64,000 bases of DNA from Actinacidiphila bryophytorum (lineage in GTDB: Bacteria > Actinomycetota > Actinomycetes > Streptomycetales > Streptomycetaceae), in NCBI RefSeq assembly GCF_016916835.1, contig NZ_JAFFIX010000006.1, forward strand, positions 275,870 through 339,869. The letters run 5' to 3'. The notes under the pieces were generated by a model. That model ran no database searches and was not told the DNA's origin. It saw nothing but the letters and a program-made list of their open reading frames with translations. The translations under genes and the position numbers were made by a program. Positions 25,710 to 32,625 of the stretch are shown piece after piece. Position 1 is the stretch's first letter; each line of letters starts with the position of its first letter.

Positions 25710-26252
25710 CTACGGGGCGTCGGTGCCGTGCGTCTTCGTGCAGGTGAGGTGGCCGTCGACGGTCACGGTGCCGCCGGAGCCGTCATCCGCGCGCAGCTTC
25801 ATGCCGGAGACGGTGACCGTCCAGGTGTCGCCCTGCTTCACGGCGGACACGCCCTTCGCGCCGACCTTTTCGAAGGTGTGGTCGTCCGGGGTGATCAGCG
25901 TGGCGATGCTCACGTTGCCGGTGGTCGTGACGAACGACGGGACCTCGAACCCGGAGGAGTCCCCGTCCGCGTCGGGTGCGGTCACCGCCTTGAGATCGCC
26001 CGCGAGGATGCGGCAGCCCACGCTGCTCGTCACGTCGAAGCCGCCGGTGACCGAGCCGGTGTAGTCGATGCGGCCGCGTGCGCCGCCCGTGTCCGGCGTG
26101 GCGTTCGCGGACGCGGCCGGCGAGCTCGCCTCGTCCTTCGGCCGAGCCCCGTCGCCGCCTGACGACGACGAACACCCGCTCAGCGCCGCCACCACCGCCA
26201 CCACCGCCACCAGCAGCAGCACCCCCGCCGACACCCCTGCGAAACGCGGCAT
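25710..26252 (-). CDS. secreted lipoprotein, tandem paralogue 2
   Basis: The 180-aa product has start MPRFAGVSAGVLLLVAVVAV and lipobox LSGC. Its mature domain aligns with paralogue 1 throughout: GGFDVTSSVGC, then FVTTTGNVSIATLITPDDHT, then VTVDGHLTCTKTHG. Clear amino-acid divergence in the mature part indicates an older duplication. The 105-nt gap between them leaves the operon question open. Confidence 0.8.
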   Translation of the reverse strand: MPRFAGVSAGVLLLVAVVAVVAALSGCSSSSGGDGARPKDEASSPAASANATPDTGGARGRIDYTGSVTGGFDVTSSVGCRILAGDLKAVTAPDADGDSSGFEVPSFVTTTGNVSIATLITPDDHTFEKVGAKGVSAVKQGDTWTVTVSGMKLRADDGSGGTVTVDGHLTCTKTHGTDAP

Positions 26253-26347
26253 TTCTCCCCCTCCCCCATCGCCCCGGGCGGGGCACCCGCACGCTACCGG
26301 ACCCCGCCCGGGCGGATGCCACGCCCCTCCCCCATGTCCAGGAGGAC

Positions 26348-26722
26348 TCAGGGGGTCATGCAGACCACGAAAGCGTTGACGTCTCGCGCCACGCTGTCGG
26401 TGTTCTTCACGCCGACGAACCAGTTGGACGGGCCGCCGTAGGAGGCGATGACGAACGGGTCGCCGCCGTTCTGGCTCGCGCCGCCCTCGGCGCCTCCGCC
26501 GCCGGTGCTGACCATGCCCGCCGGGCAGTCCGCTCTCGCGAGTCCGTACTGGCCCGCGCCGACCTTGATGTCCTCGCCCCAGTACTTGCCGACCGTCGCC
26601 CGCGTCGTACGGCCCTGGCCGCCGGGCCGGCCGGTGTCGCTGTCCTGCGCGGCGGCGATCGTGGCGCCGCTGACGGCGAGGACCGCCGCTGCCACCAGGA
26701 CGGTCATCCTCAAACGCTGCAT
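26348..26722 (-). CDS. small secreted protein
   Basis: This 124-aa protein has a Sec signal peptide (MQRLRMTVLVAAAVLAVSGA, cleavage near AAAQ) and a short mature domain with WGEDIKVGAGQYGLARADCP, a glycine-rich loop and ASYGGPSNWFVGVKNTDSVA ending AFVVCMTP. The two Cys are likely disulfide-bonded. The ATG at 26722 was preferred over a GTG four codons upstream. I do not recognise the family. Confidence 0.7.
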   Translation of the reverse strand: MQRLRMTVLVAAAVLAVSGATIAAAQDSDTGRPGGQGRTTRATVGKYWGEDIKVGAGQYGLARADCPAGMVSTGGGGAEGGASQNGGDPFVIASYGGPSNWFVGVKNTDSVARDVNAFVVCMTP

Positions 26723-26871
26723 TTTCGACCTCACGTGTTTTCCGGTGAATTCCGTGCTCCCGGTATTTCCCGGACCCTTCGCGAGGTCGCACCGCGTCGG
26801 GCGGTGTCACCGTGGCGGATCAAGCAGAACCGATTCGCCGCGAGGCGAAAGGGTGAGGTGCCGCCCTGCGG

Positions 26872-27588
26872 TCAGAGCGGGTCGATGCGGGTCTGGGCGA
26901 AGGTGCGGGCGCCGTGCGCGTCGGTGACGTCGACCGTCACGCAGTCCCACGCCTCGACCGGCTCGTCCGGGATCTCCCCGACCTGGTAGTCGGCGGCCGC
27001 AAGGGTGCCCTCGGTGAGGCGCACGCCGGTCAGGCGCTCGGCCAGGGCGAGGGCCGCCGCCTTCGTGTCGAGTCCGGGGGCCGGGTCGCCGTCGGGGTCG
27101 AGGCCGAGGTCGGCGAGGTGGGCGTTGAGGGCGTCGGGCGTGGCGCCGGTCCTGTACAGGTGGCCCTCGAAGCTGGTGCGCAGCTCGCCGTCCTCGTACC
27201 AGTGGAAGAAGTGCAGCGGCTTGCCGCCGTTACCGGTGTGCGCGACGACCCGCGTGCCCGCGGACAGCTCGGCCCACAGCCGCGGGGTCATGGCCATGTC
27301 GCCGCCCAGCTCCAGCACCAGCGTCCAGTCGCCGCCCTCACCGGGCAGGGTGAAGGCCCCGACGAGGGCGGAGTCGTACAAGCCGCCGTCCTCGGAGAAG
27401 TCCCAGTAGGCGGCGGTGAGTTCGTCGCCGCCCGCGCACACCCTGCGCGCCTCCGCCGCCGCCCGCGAGAGCACCTCACCGGGGGTGACGCCCCGCACGA
27501 GTGTGACGGCGTAGCCGACGTCCAGGGCGAAGGCGAACAGTGACGGGGTGCGTATCCAGGCGTAGTCGGCCGCGGTGGCTGAGGTCAT
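26872..27588 (-). CDS. DUF6461 family protein
   Basis: This is a 238-aa cytoplasmic protein with the YAWIRTPSLFAFALDVGYAV N-terminus, GDWTLVLELGGDMAMTPRLW, then TRVVAHTGNGGKPLHFFHWY. This pattern is typical of the actinobacterial DUF6461 family, which has no known activity. No membrane or signal segment is seen. Confidence 0.75.
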   Translation of the reverse strand: MTSATAADYAWIRTPSLFAFALDVGYAVTLVRGVTPGEVLSRAAAEARRVCAGGDELTAAYWDFSEDGGLYDSALVGAFTLPGEGGDWTLVLELGGDMAMTPRLWAELSAGTRVVAHTGNGGKPLHFFHWYEDGELRTSFEGHLYRTGATPDALNAHLADLGLDPDGDPAPGLDTKAAALALAERLTGVRLTEGTLAAADYQVGEIPDEPVEAWDCVTVDVTDAHGARTFAQTRIDPL

Positions 27589-27695
27589 GGCGGCATCCTT
27601 CCACCGACCCCTGTCACTCCACCATGAGGTGCTCCCCGGACCGGCGGCCCGGCCCCCGGGACGGACCCGGGGGCCGGGCGGGGCTCACGCGGGAC

Positions 27696-28898
27696 TCACG
27701 GCGTGGAGCAGGTGACGGTCGGGGCCGGGGACGGGGAACCGGACGCCAGGAAGCCGACGGTGGTCGAGGTGCCGGCGGCAAGGACGCTGTTCCAGGGGGC
27801 GCTGTGGATGACGACGCTGCCGTCCGGGTTCGTCACGACGGTGCCGTTCCAGGCCTGCGTGACGGTGACGCCGGTGAGGGTGACCGTCCAACTGGTCAGC
27901 GCCGTCACGGCGGTGACCGTGACGCCGGCCTGGTAGCCGCCCTGCCAGGAGTTCGTCACGGTCAGCGCGGCCGTGCAGGCGGAGCCGCCGGTACCGCCGG
28001 TGGACGTGGTACCGGATGTCGTACCCGACGTCGTACCGGAGGAGGTGCCGGACGACGTACCGGTGGACGTACCGGTGGACGTACCGGACGTCGTGCCCGT
28101 GGACGTGCCTGTCGACGTACCGCTCGACGTCCCCGAGCCGGGGGTCAGGAGGGCCGCCAGCGGCGGGTACCAGCGCGCCGCCATCTTCACGATGCCCGCG
28201 TCGTTCGGGTGCACCCCGTCGCCGGTGTCGGTCGCGTCGTCGAAGCCGGTCCACTGGTCCACGACCGTCACCGGGGACTGGGCGGTGCTCACGGACTTCG
28301 CCCAGGCCGGGATCTGCGCGTCGAAGTCGACCACGCGCTGCGCGCACTCCGGGCAGGTCGGCGGGTTCATCGGGATGATCTGCGCGACCAGCACCTTCAT
28401 GTTCGGGTTGCTGTCGCGCATCTGGCCGACCATCTTCGTGAAGGCGGCCAGGATCTGCGCCGGAGCTATGTTGCTCCAGACGTCGTTGGTGCCGAGGTGC
28501 ATCAGCACGATGTCCGGCGAGGTCGCCGACAGCCAGGCGGGCAGCTGGTTCTGGCTCGCGATGTTCGTCGCCAGGATGCCGCCATGGCCTTCGTTGTCGC
28601 CGTCGTAGGCCACACCGCAGCCCTGCGGCGGCAGCGTCCCGACGAAGTCGATGTTCGTGTAACCCGCGTTCTGGAGCTGGTTCCAGAGCAGGGCGCGCCA
28701 GCAGCCTGGCGAGCCGGTGATCGAGTCGCCGAGCGGCATGATCCGCACGGGCGAGGCAGCGGCCGCCTGAGGGGAGGCGGCGGCGGGCCGCGCCCCGCCG
28801 AAGGCGGCCAGGGCGCCGACGGCGAGCAGCAGCAGGGCGAGCAGCAATCTCGGCGCCGGCAGCGCGGGCCGCCGGACGGTGGGGGCTTCGCTGGACAT
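27696..28898 (-). CDS. secreted SGNH esterase (CE3-like) with C-terminal CBM2
   Basis: This 400-aa modular enzyme probably deacetylates plant polysaccharide (acetylxylan-type). The signal peptide (about 1-42) is followed by an SGNH domain with block I LGDSITGSPGCW, block III HLGTNDVW and the catalytic Asp-His pair in DGVHPNDAG. A Thr/Ser/Gly linker of repeated TSG/TTS units (about 254-300) precedes a cellulose-binding CBM2 domain (ACTAALTVTNSWQGGYQAGV to TVTCSTP). A CebR-type operator 38 nt upstream suggests induction by cello-oligosaccharides. Confidence 0.9.
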   Translation of the reverse strand: MSSEAPTVRRPALPAPRLLLALLLLAVGALAAFGGARPAAASPQAAAASPVRIMPLGDSITGSPGCWRALLWNQLQNAGYTNIDFVGTLPPQGCGVAYDGDNEGHGGILATNIASQNQLPAWLSATSPDIVLMHLGTNDVWSNIAPAQILAAFTKMVGQMRDSNPNMKVLVAQIIPMNPPTCPECAQRVVDFDAQIPAWAKSVSTAQSPVTVVDQWTGFDDATDTGDGVHPNDAGIVKMAARWYPPLAALLTPGSGTSSGTSTGTSTGTTSGTSTGTSTGTSSGTSSGTTSGTTSGTTSTGGTGGSACTAALTVTNSWQGGYQAGVTVTAVTALTSWTVTLTGVTVTQAWNGTVVTNPDGSVVIHSAPWNSVLAAGTSTTVGFLASGSPSPAPTVTCSTP

Positions 28899-28935
28899 GA
28901 CCGGGTCCTTCCGGGTGGGGGAGCGCTCCGATCTA

Positions 28936-28949
28936 TGGGAGCGCTCCCA
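28936..28949. promoter_or_regulatory. CebR-type operator TGGGAGCGCTCCCA
   Basis: This is an exact match to the 14-bp palindrome bound by the cellobiose-responsive repressor CebR in streptomycetes. It is embedded in a longer palindrome (28933-28952). A weaker core, ggagcgctcc, lies 18 nt nearer to the esterase gene at about 28919-28929, so two repressor dimers might bind side by side. Confidence 0.85.
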
Positions 28950-28952
28950 TAG

Positions 28953-29215
28953 ACGTACCGAGCACGTCCCCGACCGTCAAGGGGGCGGCACGCGCGGTCG
29001 GAGCCGGGGGTTCGCCGGCACCGTCAGGGCACCGGCGGACGGCCGGACACCTCCGGCCGTCAGAACACGGTTGGTTTTACGGACAGTTGACAATTCGAAC
29101 GCTTGTGGCCGCACCACGGCTCTGCGACGATCCCGGCAACGGGATCCTGCGGTGCCACACTGCAGTGAAGGTGGGGGATGAGCGTGCGGGGGCGCGTCGA
29201 CTACGGGGTGGAGCC
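28953..29215. other. region upstream of the DUF5317-minigene operon
   Basis: No gene above 20 codons is supported. The stretch contains ttgaca at 29085-29090 without a good -10 at the right distance, and the inverted repeat gatcccggcaacgggatc near 29130-29147. A possible 18-codon ORF with a gaaggtggggg Shine-Dalgarno overlaps the DUF5317 start (29178-29234). Confidence 0.5.
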
Positions 29216-29234
29216 ATGGGCTTCACCGCACTGA
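29178..29234 (+). CDS. possible short leader ORF overlapping DUF5317 start
   Basis: Eighteen codons (MSVRGRVDYGVEPWASPH) lie after a good Shine-Dalgarno (gaaggtggggg). The frame differs from the DUF5317 gene and overlaps its first codons. The DUF5317 ATG itself has a poorly spaced ribosome-binding site, so translation of this ORF could deliver ribosomes to it. The call is speculative. Confidence 0.3.
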   Translation: MSVRGRVDYGVEPWASPH

Positions 29235-29827
29235 TTCTCTTCGGCGGACCGGTTGCCGTCGGGGCAGTCGCCGGGTATCTCACCGGCGGCCGGCTGAACA
29301 GGCTGGCGGGTATACGGCTGCGACAGCTGTGGCTGGTATGGCTCGCTGCCGCCGTGCAGGTCGTCCAACTCGCCACGGCCCGGCTCCCCGGCGCCGCCGG
29401 ACACCGGCTCAGAGGGCCGCTGCTCGCCCTGGCCATCGGTCTCGCCCTGCTGTGGCTGTGCGTCAACGCACTCGGCAGGACACGGCCGTTGCAGGCGGCG
29501 GTGGGGCTCGCGCTCACCGGCGCACTGCTCAACGCGCTGCCGATCGCGGCCAACGGGCGTATGCCGTACAGCCGTTCCGCCGCCGCCACGGCCGGTCTGC
29601 ACGCCGGCGCGCAGACCGCCAAGAACGTGCCCGCCGGGCACAGCACCCATCTGCTCGCCCTCGGCGACACCATCCCGCTCGCGCAGCTGCACGCCGTCAT
29701 CAGCGTCGGCGACATCGTCCTGGCGACCGCCGCGGCTCTGCTCGTCGCAGCCGCCATGCACCAGCCGGCCGACCCCGCACGAGAAAGGAACCCGCCATGT
29801 CCCGCACCTTCACCTGGCAACGCGTGA
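29216..29827 (+). CDS. DUF5317 integral membrane protein
   Basis: This is a 203-aa polytopic protein with about five hydrophobic spans. The N-terminus MGFTALILFGGPVAVGAVAG is followed by RLRQLWLVWLAAAVQVVQLA-type segments, LLALAIGLALLWLCVNALGR and LGDTIPLAQLHAVISVGDIV. The conserved NGRMPYS motif (about residue 118) matches DUF5317 as I know it. The last 31 nt overlap the first minigene in another frame, coupling the two. As the only large protein in the operon it is the natural candidate to process, export or bind the small peptides. Confidence 0.85.
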   Translation: MGFTALILFGGPVAVGAVAGYLTGGRLNRLAGIRLRQLWLVWLAAAVQVVQLATARLPGAAGHRLRGPLLALAIGLALLWLCVNALGRTRPLQAAVGLALTGALLNALPIAANGRMPYSRSAAATAGLHAGAQTAKNVPAGHSTHLLALGDTIPLAQLHAVISVGDIVLATAAALLVAAAMHQPADPARERNPPCPAPSPGNA

Positions 29828-29904
29828 TGGCGACCGCACTCACGCTCGCCTCCCTCGCAGTCCTCCTCTACACCCTCGGCGCACCCGAATACACCGGCGG
29901 CTGA
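29797..29904 (+). CDS. minigene 1, 35-aa single-span peptide (diverged copy)
   Basis: The peptide begins MSRTFTWQRVMATALTLASL and ends LYTLGAPEYTGG. Only its first 12 residues differ notably from the other ten copies (SRTFT for LRAIP). It has the gagaaaggaa ribosome-binding site and starts inside the DUF5317 gene. A short basic N-terminus, a hydrophobic span (about 11-27) and a C-terminal tail predict an N-in, C-out membrane peptide. Confidence 0.85.
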   Translation: MSRTFTWQRVMATALTLASLAVLLYTLGAPEYTGG

Positions 29905-29933
29905 CCCGGCCCCTACCGATGAAGGAGTCCGCA

Positions 29934-30041
29934 ATGCTCCGAGCTATCCCCTGGCAGCGCATCGCGCTGACCGCACTCACCCTGGCGTCCCTCGCCGTCC
30001 TGCTCTACACGCTCGGCGCCCCCAACTACGAGGGCGGCTGA
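29934..30041 (+). CDS. minigene 2, 35-aa single-span peptide
   Basis: The peptide begins MLRAIPWQRIALTALTLASL and its tail ends APNYEGG. The ribosome-binding site is gaaggagtccgca. Charges at Arg3 and Arg9 with no charge in the span predict that the tail is outside. The spacer to unit 3 is 14 nt. Confidence 0.9.
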   Translation: MLRAIPWQRIALTALTLASLAVLLYTLGAPNYEGG

Positions 30042-30055
30042 CCCGAGGAGTCGCA

Positions 30056-30163
30056 ATGCTGCGAGCCATCCCCTGGCAGCGCATCGCGCTGACCGCACTC
30101 ACCCTGGCGTCCATCGCCGTCCTGCTCTACACCCTCGGCGCCCCCGATTACGTCGGCGGCTGA
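30056..30163 (+). CDS. minigene 3, 35-aa single-span peptide
   Basis: It begins MLRAIPWQRIALTALTLASI and ends APDYVGG. Its ribosome-binding site, gaggagtcgca, is one base shorter than the others. Residue 20 is Ile, as in unit 7. Confidence 0.9.
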   Translation: MLRAIPWQRIALTALTLASIAVLLYTLGAPDYVGG

Positions 30164-30191
30164 CCCCACCCTGCCCACCAAGGAGTCCGCA

Positions 30192-30299
30192 ATGCTCCGA
30201 GCCATCCCATGGCAGCGCCTCGCGCTGACCGCACTCACCCTCGCCTCCCTCGCCCTCTTGCTCTACACCCTCGCCGCCCCCGAATACGACGGCGGCTGA
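30192..30299 (+). CDS. minigene 4, 35-aa single-span peptide
   Basis: It begins MLRAIPWQRLALTALTLASL and ends LAAPEYDGG. It is the only copy with LAAP in place of LGAP or LGGP and with a Leu at position 22. The spacer to unit 5 is 13 nt. Confidence 0.9.
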   Translation: MLRAIPWQRLALTALTLASLALLLYTLAAPEYDGG

Positions 30300-30312
30300 C
30301 AAGGAGTCCGCA

Positions 30313-30420
30313 ATGCTCCGAGCCATCCCGTGGCAGCGCATCGCGCTCACCGCACTCACCCTGGCGTCCCTCGCCGTCCTCCTCTTCACACTCGGCGGCC
30401 CCGATTTCGGCGGCGGCTGA
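30313..30420 (+). CDS. minigene 5, 35-aa single-span peptide
   Basis: It begins MLRAIPWQRIALTALTLASL and ends LFTLGGPDFGGG. Phe replaces Tyr at position 25 and is the aromatic residue of the tail. Units 5 and 6 are nearly identical at nucleotide level over the first 90 bases, indicating a recent duplication. Confidence 0.9.
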   Translation: MLRAIPWQRIALTALTLASLAVLLFTLGGPDFGGG

Positions 30421-30434
30421 CCAAGGAGTCCGCA

Positions 30435-30542
30435 ATGCTCCGAGCCATCCCGTGGCAGCGCATCGCGCTCACCGCACTCACCCTGGCGTCCCTCGCCGTC
30501 CTCCTCTTCACACTCGGCGCCCCGAACTGGGGCGGCGGCTGA
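30435..30542 (+). CDS. minigene 6, 35-aa single-span peptide
   Basis: It begins MLRAIPWQRIALTALTLASL and ends LFTLGAPNWGGG. It shares LFT with unit 5 but has a tail like unit 7 (WGGG), a mosaic consistent with recombination between neighbours. Confidence 0.9.
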   Translation: MLRAIPWQRIALTALTLASLAVLLFTLGAPNWGGG

Positions 30543-30570
30543 ACCCGCCCTGCCCACCAAGGAGTCCGCA

Positions 30571-30678
30571 ATGCTGCGAGCCATTCCCTGGCAGCGCCTC
30601 GCGCTCACCGCGCTGACGCTGGCGTCCATCGCCGTCCTGCTGTACACGCTCGGCGCACCCAGCTGGGGCGGCGGCTGA
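30571..30678 (+). CDS. minigene 7, 35-aa single-span peptide
   Basis: It begins MLRAIPWQRLALTALTLASI and ends LGAPSWGGG. It is the only copy with an uncharged, non-amide Ser at position 31. The long spacer cccgccctgcccaccaagga precedes it. Confidence 0.9.
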   Translation: MLRAIPWQRLALTALTLASIAVLLYTLGAPSWGGG

Positions 30679-30706
30679 ACCCGCCCTGCCCACGAAGGAG
30701 TCCGCA

Positions 30707-30814
30707 ATGCTGCGAGCCATCCCGTGGCAGCGCCTCGCGCTGACCGCACTCACCCTCGCCTCCGTCGCCGTCCTGCTCTACACGCTCGGCGCCCCGGACT
30801 GGAGCGGCGGCTGA
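30707..30814 (+). CDS. minigene 8, 35-aa single-span peptide
   Basis: It begins MLRAIPWQRLALTALTLASV and ends LGAPDWSGG. From here to unit 11 residue 20 is Val, defining a right-hand subgroup of the array. Confidence 0.9.
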   Translation: MLRAIPWQRLALTALTLASVAVLLYTLGAPDWSGG

Positions 30815-30839
30815 CCGCCCACTTCTCAAGGAGTCCGCA

Positions 30840-30947
30840 ATGCTGCGAGCCATTCCCTGGCAGCGCCTCGCGCTGACCGCACTCACCCTGGCGTCCGTCG
30901 CCGTCCTGCTCTACACGCTCGGCGCCCCCGAGTGGACCGGCGGCTGA
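30840..30947 (+). CDS. minigene 9, 35-aa single-span peptide
   Basis: It begins MLRAIPWQRLALTALTLASV and ends LGAPEWTGG. The spacer after it is 14 nt. Confidence 0.9.
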   Translation: MLRAIPWQRLALTALTLASVAVLLYTLGAPEWTGG

Positions 30948-30961
30948 CCGAGGAGTCCGCA

Positions 30962-31069
30962 ATGCTGCGAGCCATTCCCTGGCAGCGCCTGGCGCTGACC
31001 GCACTGACCCTCGCCTCCGTCGCCGTCCTGCTCTCCACGCTCGGCGCCCCCGAAATGACCGGCGGCTGA
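30962..31069 (+). CDS. minigene 10, 35-aa single-span peptide
   Basis: It begins MLRAIPWQRLALTALTLASV and ends LSTLGAPEMTGG. It is the only copy without an aromatic residue in the tail (Met32) and has Ser instead of Tyr/Phe at position 25, so it may be degenerating or have altered specificity. Confidence 0.9.
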   Translation: MLRAIPWQRLALTALTLASVAVLLSTLGAPEMTGG

Positions 31070-31097
31070 CGCCGCCCCATCCTCTGAGGAGTCCGCA

Positions 31098-31205
31098 ATG
31101 CTTCGCGTCATCCCGTGGCAGCGCCTCGCGCTGACCGCACTCACGCTCGCCTCCGTCGCCGTCCTGCTCTACACGCTCGGGGCGCCCGAGTGGATCGGCG
31201 GCTGA
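31098..31205 (+). CDS. minigene 11, 35-aa single-span peptide
   Basis: It begins MLRVIPWQRLALTALTLASV and ends LGAPEWIGG. Val4 replaces the usual Ala. It is the last unit; a terminator hairpin follows 14 nt after its stop. Confidence 0.9.
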   Translation: MLRVIPWQRLALTALTLASVAVLLYTLGAPEWIGG

Positions 31206-31219
31206 GCCGTCGGATCGAG

Positions 31220-31249
31220 CCCCACCCCGGCGGTGAACGCGGGGTGGGG
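31220..31249 (+). terminator. terminator of the DUF5317-minigene operon
   Basis: A 10-bp perfect stem (31220-31229 with 31240-31249) with a 10-nt loop lies directly after minigene 11 and before the GNAT gene. It makes 29216-31249 a self-contained transcription unit. Confidence 0.7.
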
Positions 31250-31301
31250 ACACCGCTCCTGCATCTTGATCAGGGCCGGGGCCGCTCGTAGGTTGACCGC
31301 C

Positions 31302-31853
31302 ATGACCGACCTCGCAGACGTCGACTGGCCGCCGCCCGCACCGATCGCGACGCGGCGCCTGGTGCTGCGCGAGCCGGAGCGGCGGGACCGGGCGGCGATC
31401 GTGGACCTCTTCACGTCCGCGGAGGTGAACGCCTACCTGGGCGGGCCGCGCGAGCCGGCGGAGTTCGAGCGGGCGCTGCCCGCGGAGCCGCAGGGGCGGC
31501 CGGGGCTGTTCGTCGTCGCGCTCGACGGGGCCATGATCGGCATCGTGGACGTCAAACGGCACGATGCCGAGCGCCCGGGGCATGTGCGTCCCGGCGGCGA
31601 GGAACCCGAGCTGGGCTACATGTTCCTGCCCCGGGCGTGGGGGTACGGCTACGCAGCCGAGGCGTGCACCGCGGCGCTCGGCTGGATCGCCGAAGCCCTC
31701 CCCGGCGAACCGGTCGTGCTGTGCACCCAGACCGCGAACGGCCGCTCGCTGCGGCTCGCCGCGAAACTGGGCTTCACCGAGGTGGAGCGCTTCGAGGAGT
31801 GGGGCGCCGAGCAGTGGTTCGGCGTGTGGTCGCCGGCCCCGCTCCACGGCTGA
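31302..31853 (+). CDS. GNAT family N-acetyltransferase (RimJ/RimL-like)
   Basis: The 183-aa protein has the GNAT fold in the RimL-type arrangement: IATRRLVLREPERRDRAAIV at the N-terminus, GEEPELGYMFLPRAWGYGYA with the acetyl-CoA pyrophosphate loop, then CTQTANGRSLRLAAKLGFTE. The ATG at 31302 was chosen over an upstream in-frame ATG. The acceptor is unknown. Confidence 0.87.
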   Translation: MTDLADVDWPPPAPIATRRLVLREPERRDRAAIVDLFTSAEVNAYLGGPREPAEFERALPAEPQGRPGLFVVALDGAMIGIVDVKRHDAERPGHVRPGGEEPELGYMFLPRAWGYGYAAEACTAALGWIAEALPGEPVVLCTQTANGRSLRLAAKLGFTEVERFEEWGAEQWFGVWSPAPLHG

Positions 31854-31920
31854 CCCCCCGGGGCGGTGTCCGACCGCCGGGTTAGGGTCGGCCCGACACC
31901 CCCCTGCACATGGAGGCGCG

Positions 31921-32625
31921 ATGCGCGCGACGAGCAACGGCAGCGCCCTGCTGCGGCTGCGCAAGGTGAGCCGTACGTACGGGCAGCGCCGCGCGCTGCA
32001 CCCGCTCGACCTCGACCTCGCCGCCGGGGAGTGCGTCGCCCTCTACGGGCAGAACGGCTCGGGTAAGTCCACACTGCTGCGGATAGCCGCCGGGCGGGAC
32101 GCCCCCACCAGCGGTGACGCGCTGTTCGCGGGGCGGCCGGTCAGCGAGGACGACCCCGAGGTGCGGGCCAGGGTCGCCGTCGTCGGCGACACCGTCGCCT
32201 GCTACCCGGACCTCACCGTCCGCGAGCACCTGGAGCTGGTCACCGTCGCGCACGCCGTGGACGACGCCGACGCCTGGATCGACCAGGTGCTCGCCGACCG
32301 CCGCCTGTCGGACCACGCCCGCGCCCTGCCCGGCTCGCTGTCCTCCGGCCAGCTCCAGTCCCTGCTGCTGGCCGCGGCCCTGGTCCGCCCCCGCGAGCTG
32401 CTCGTCCTCGACGAGCCCGAGCAGCGCCTCGACCCCGCCGCCCGCGACCGCCTCGCCGACCTGCTGGTGGCCGAGAAGTCCGACGGCGTCGCGGTCCTGC
32501 TGGCCACCCACCAGCCCGACCTGGCGGAAGCCGTCGCCGACCGCATGATCGCCCTGGACGACGGCCAGGTGATCGCGGACGGCCCGCCGGCAGCGGTCCT
32601 GCGCGAGCTGGGCGTACGCCGGTGA
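31921..32625 (+). CDS. ABC transporter ATP-binding protein
   Basis: The 234-aa nucleotide-binding domain has Walker A GQNGSGKS at residues 43-50, signature SLSSGQ at about 138-143, Walker B ELLVLDEPEQ and switch His in LLATHQPD. The aromatic A-loop is provided by SRTYGQRR. It is coupled to the permease gene by a GTGA overlap, so the two form an exporter half-pair; the substrate is unknown. Confidence 0.93.
   Translation: MRATSNGSALLRLRKVSRTYGQRRALHPLDLDLAAGECVALYGQNGSGKSTLLRIAAGRDAPTSGDALFAGRPVSEDDPEVRARVAVVGDTVACYPDLTVREHLELVTVAHAVDDADAWIDQVLADRRLSDHARALPGSLSSGQLQSLLLAAALVRPRELLVLDEPEQRLDPAARDRLADLLVAEKSDGVAVLLATHQPDLAEAVADRMIALDDGQVIADGPPAAVLRELGVRR

Larger units (their letters stand above)
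29797..31205 (+). repeat. tandem array of eleven minigenes
   Basis: Eleven units of a 108-nt ORF plus a 13-29 nt spacer follow one another without interruption on the plus strand. Spacers fall into two classes, 13-14 nt and 25-29 nt, and both end with (a/g)aggagtccgca directly before ATG (gaggagtcgca in unit 3). All eleven frames are open and of identical length, so this is a coding array, not a non-coding satellite. Confidence 0.95.

Noticed and set aside
28000..28130. Short tandem DNA repeat of gtaccggacgt type
   Set aside because: It is the coding sequence for the Thr/Ser/Gly linker of the CBM2 esterase and needs no other explanation.
29797..31205. The tandem array looks at first like a CRISPR or non-coding satellite
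   Set aside because: Repeats are 108-nt open frames with start, stop and ribosome-binding site each; the conserved parts are longer than the variable parts, and spacers are not unique sequences.
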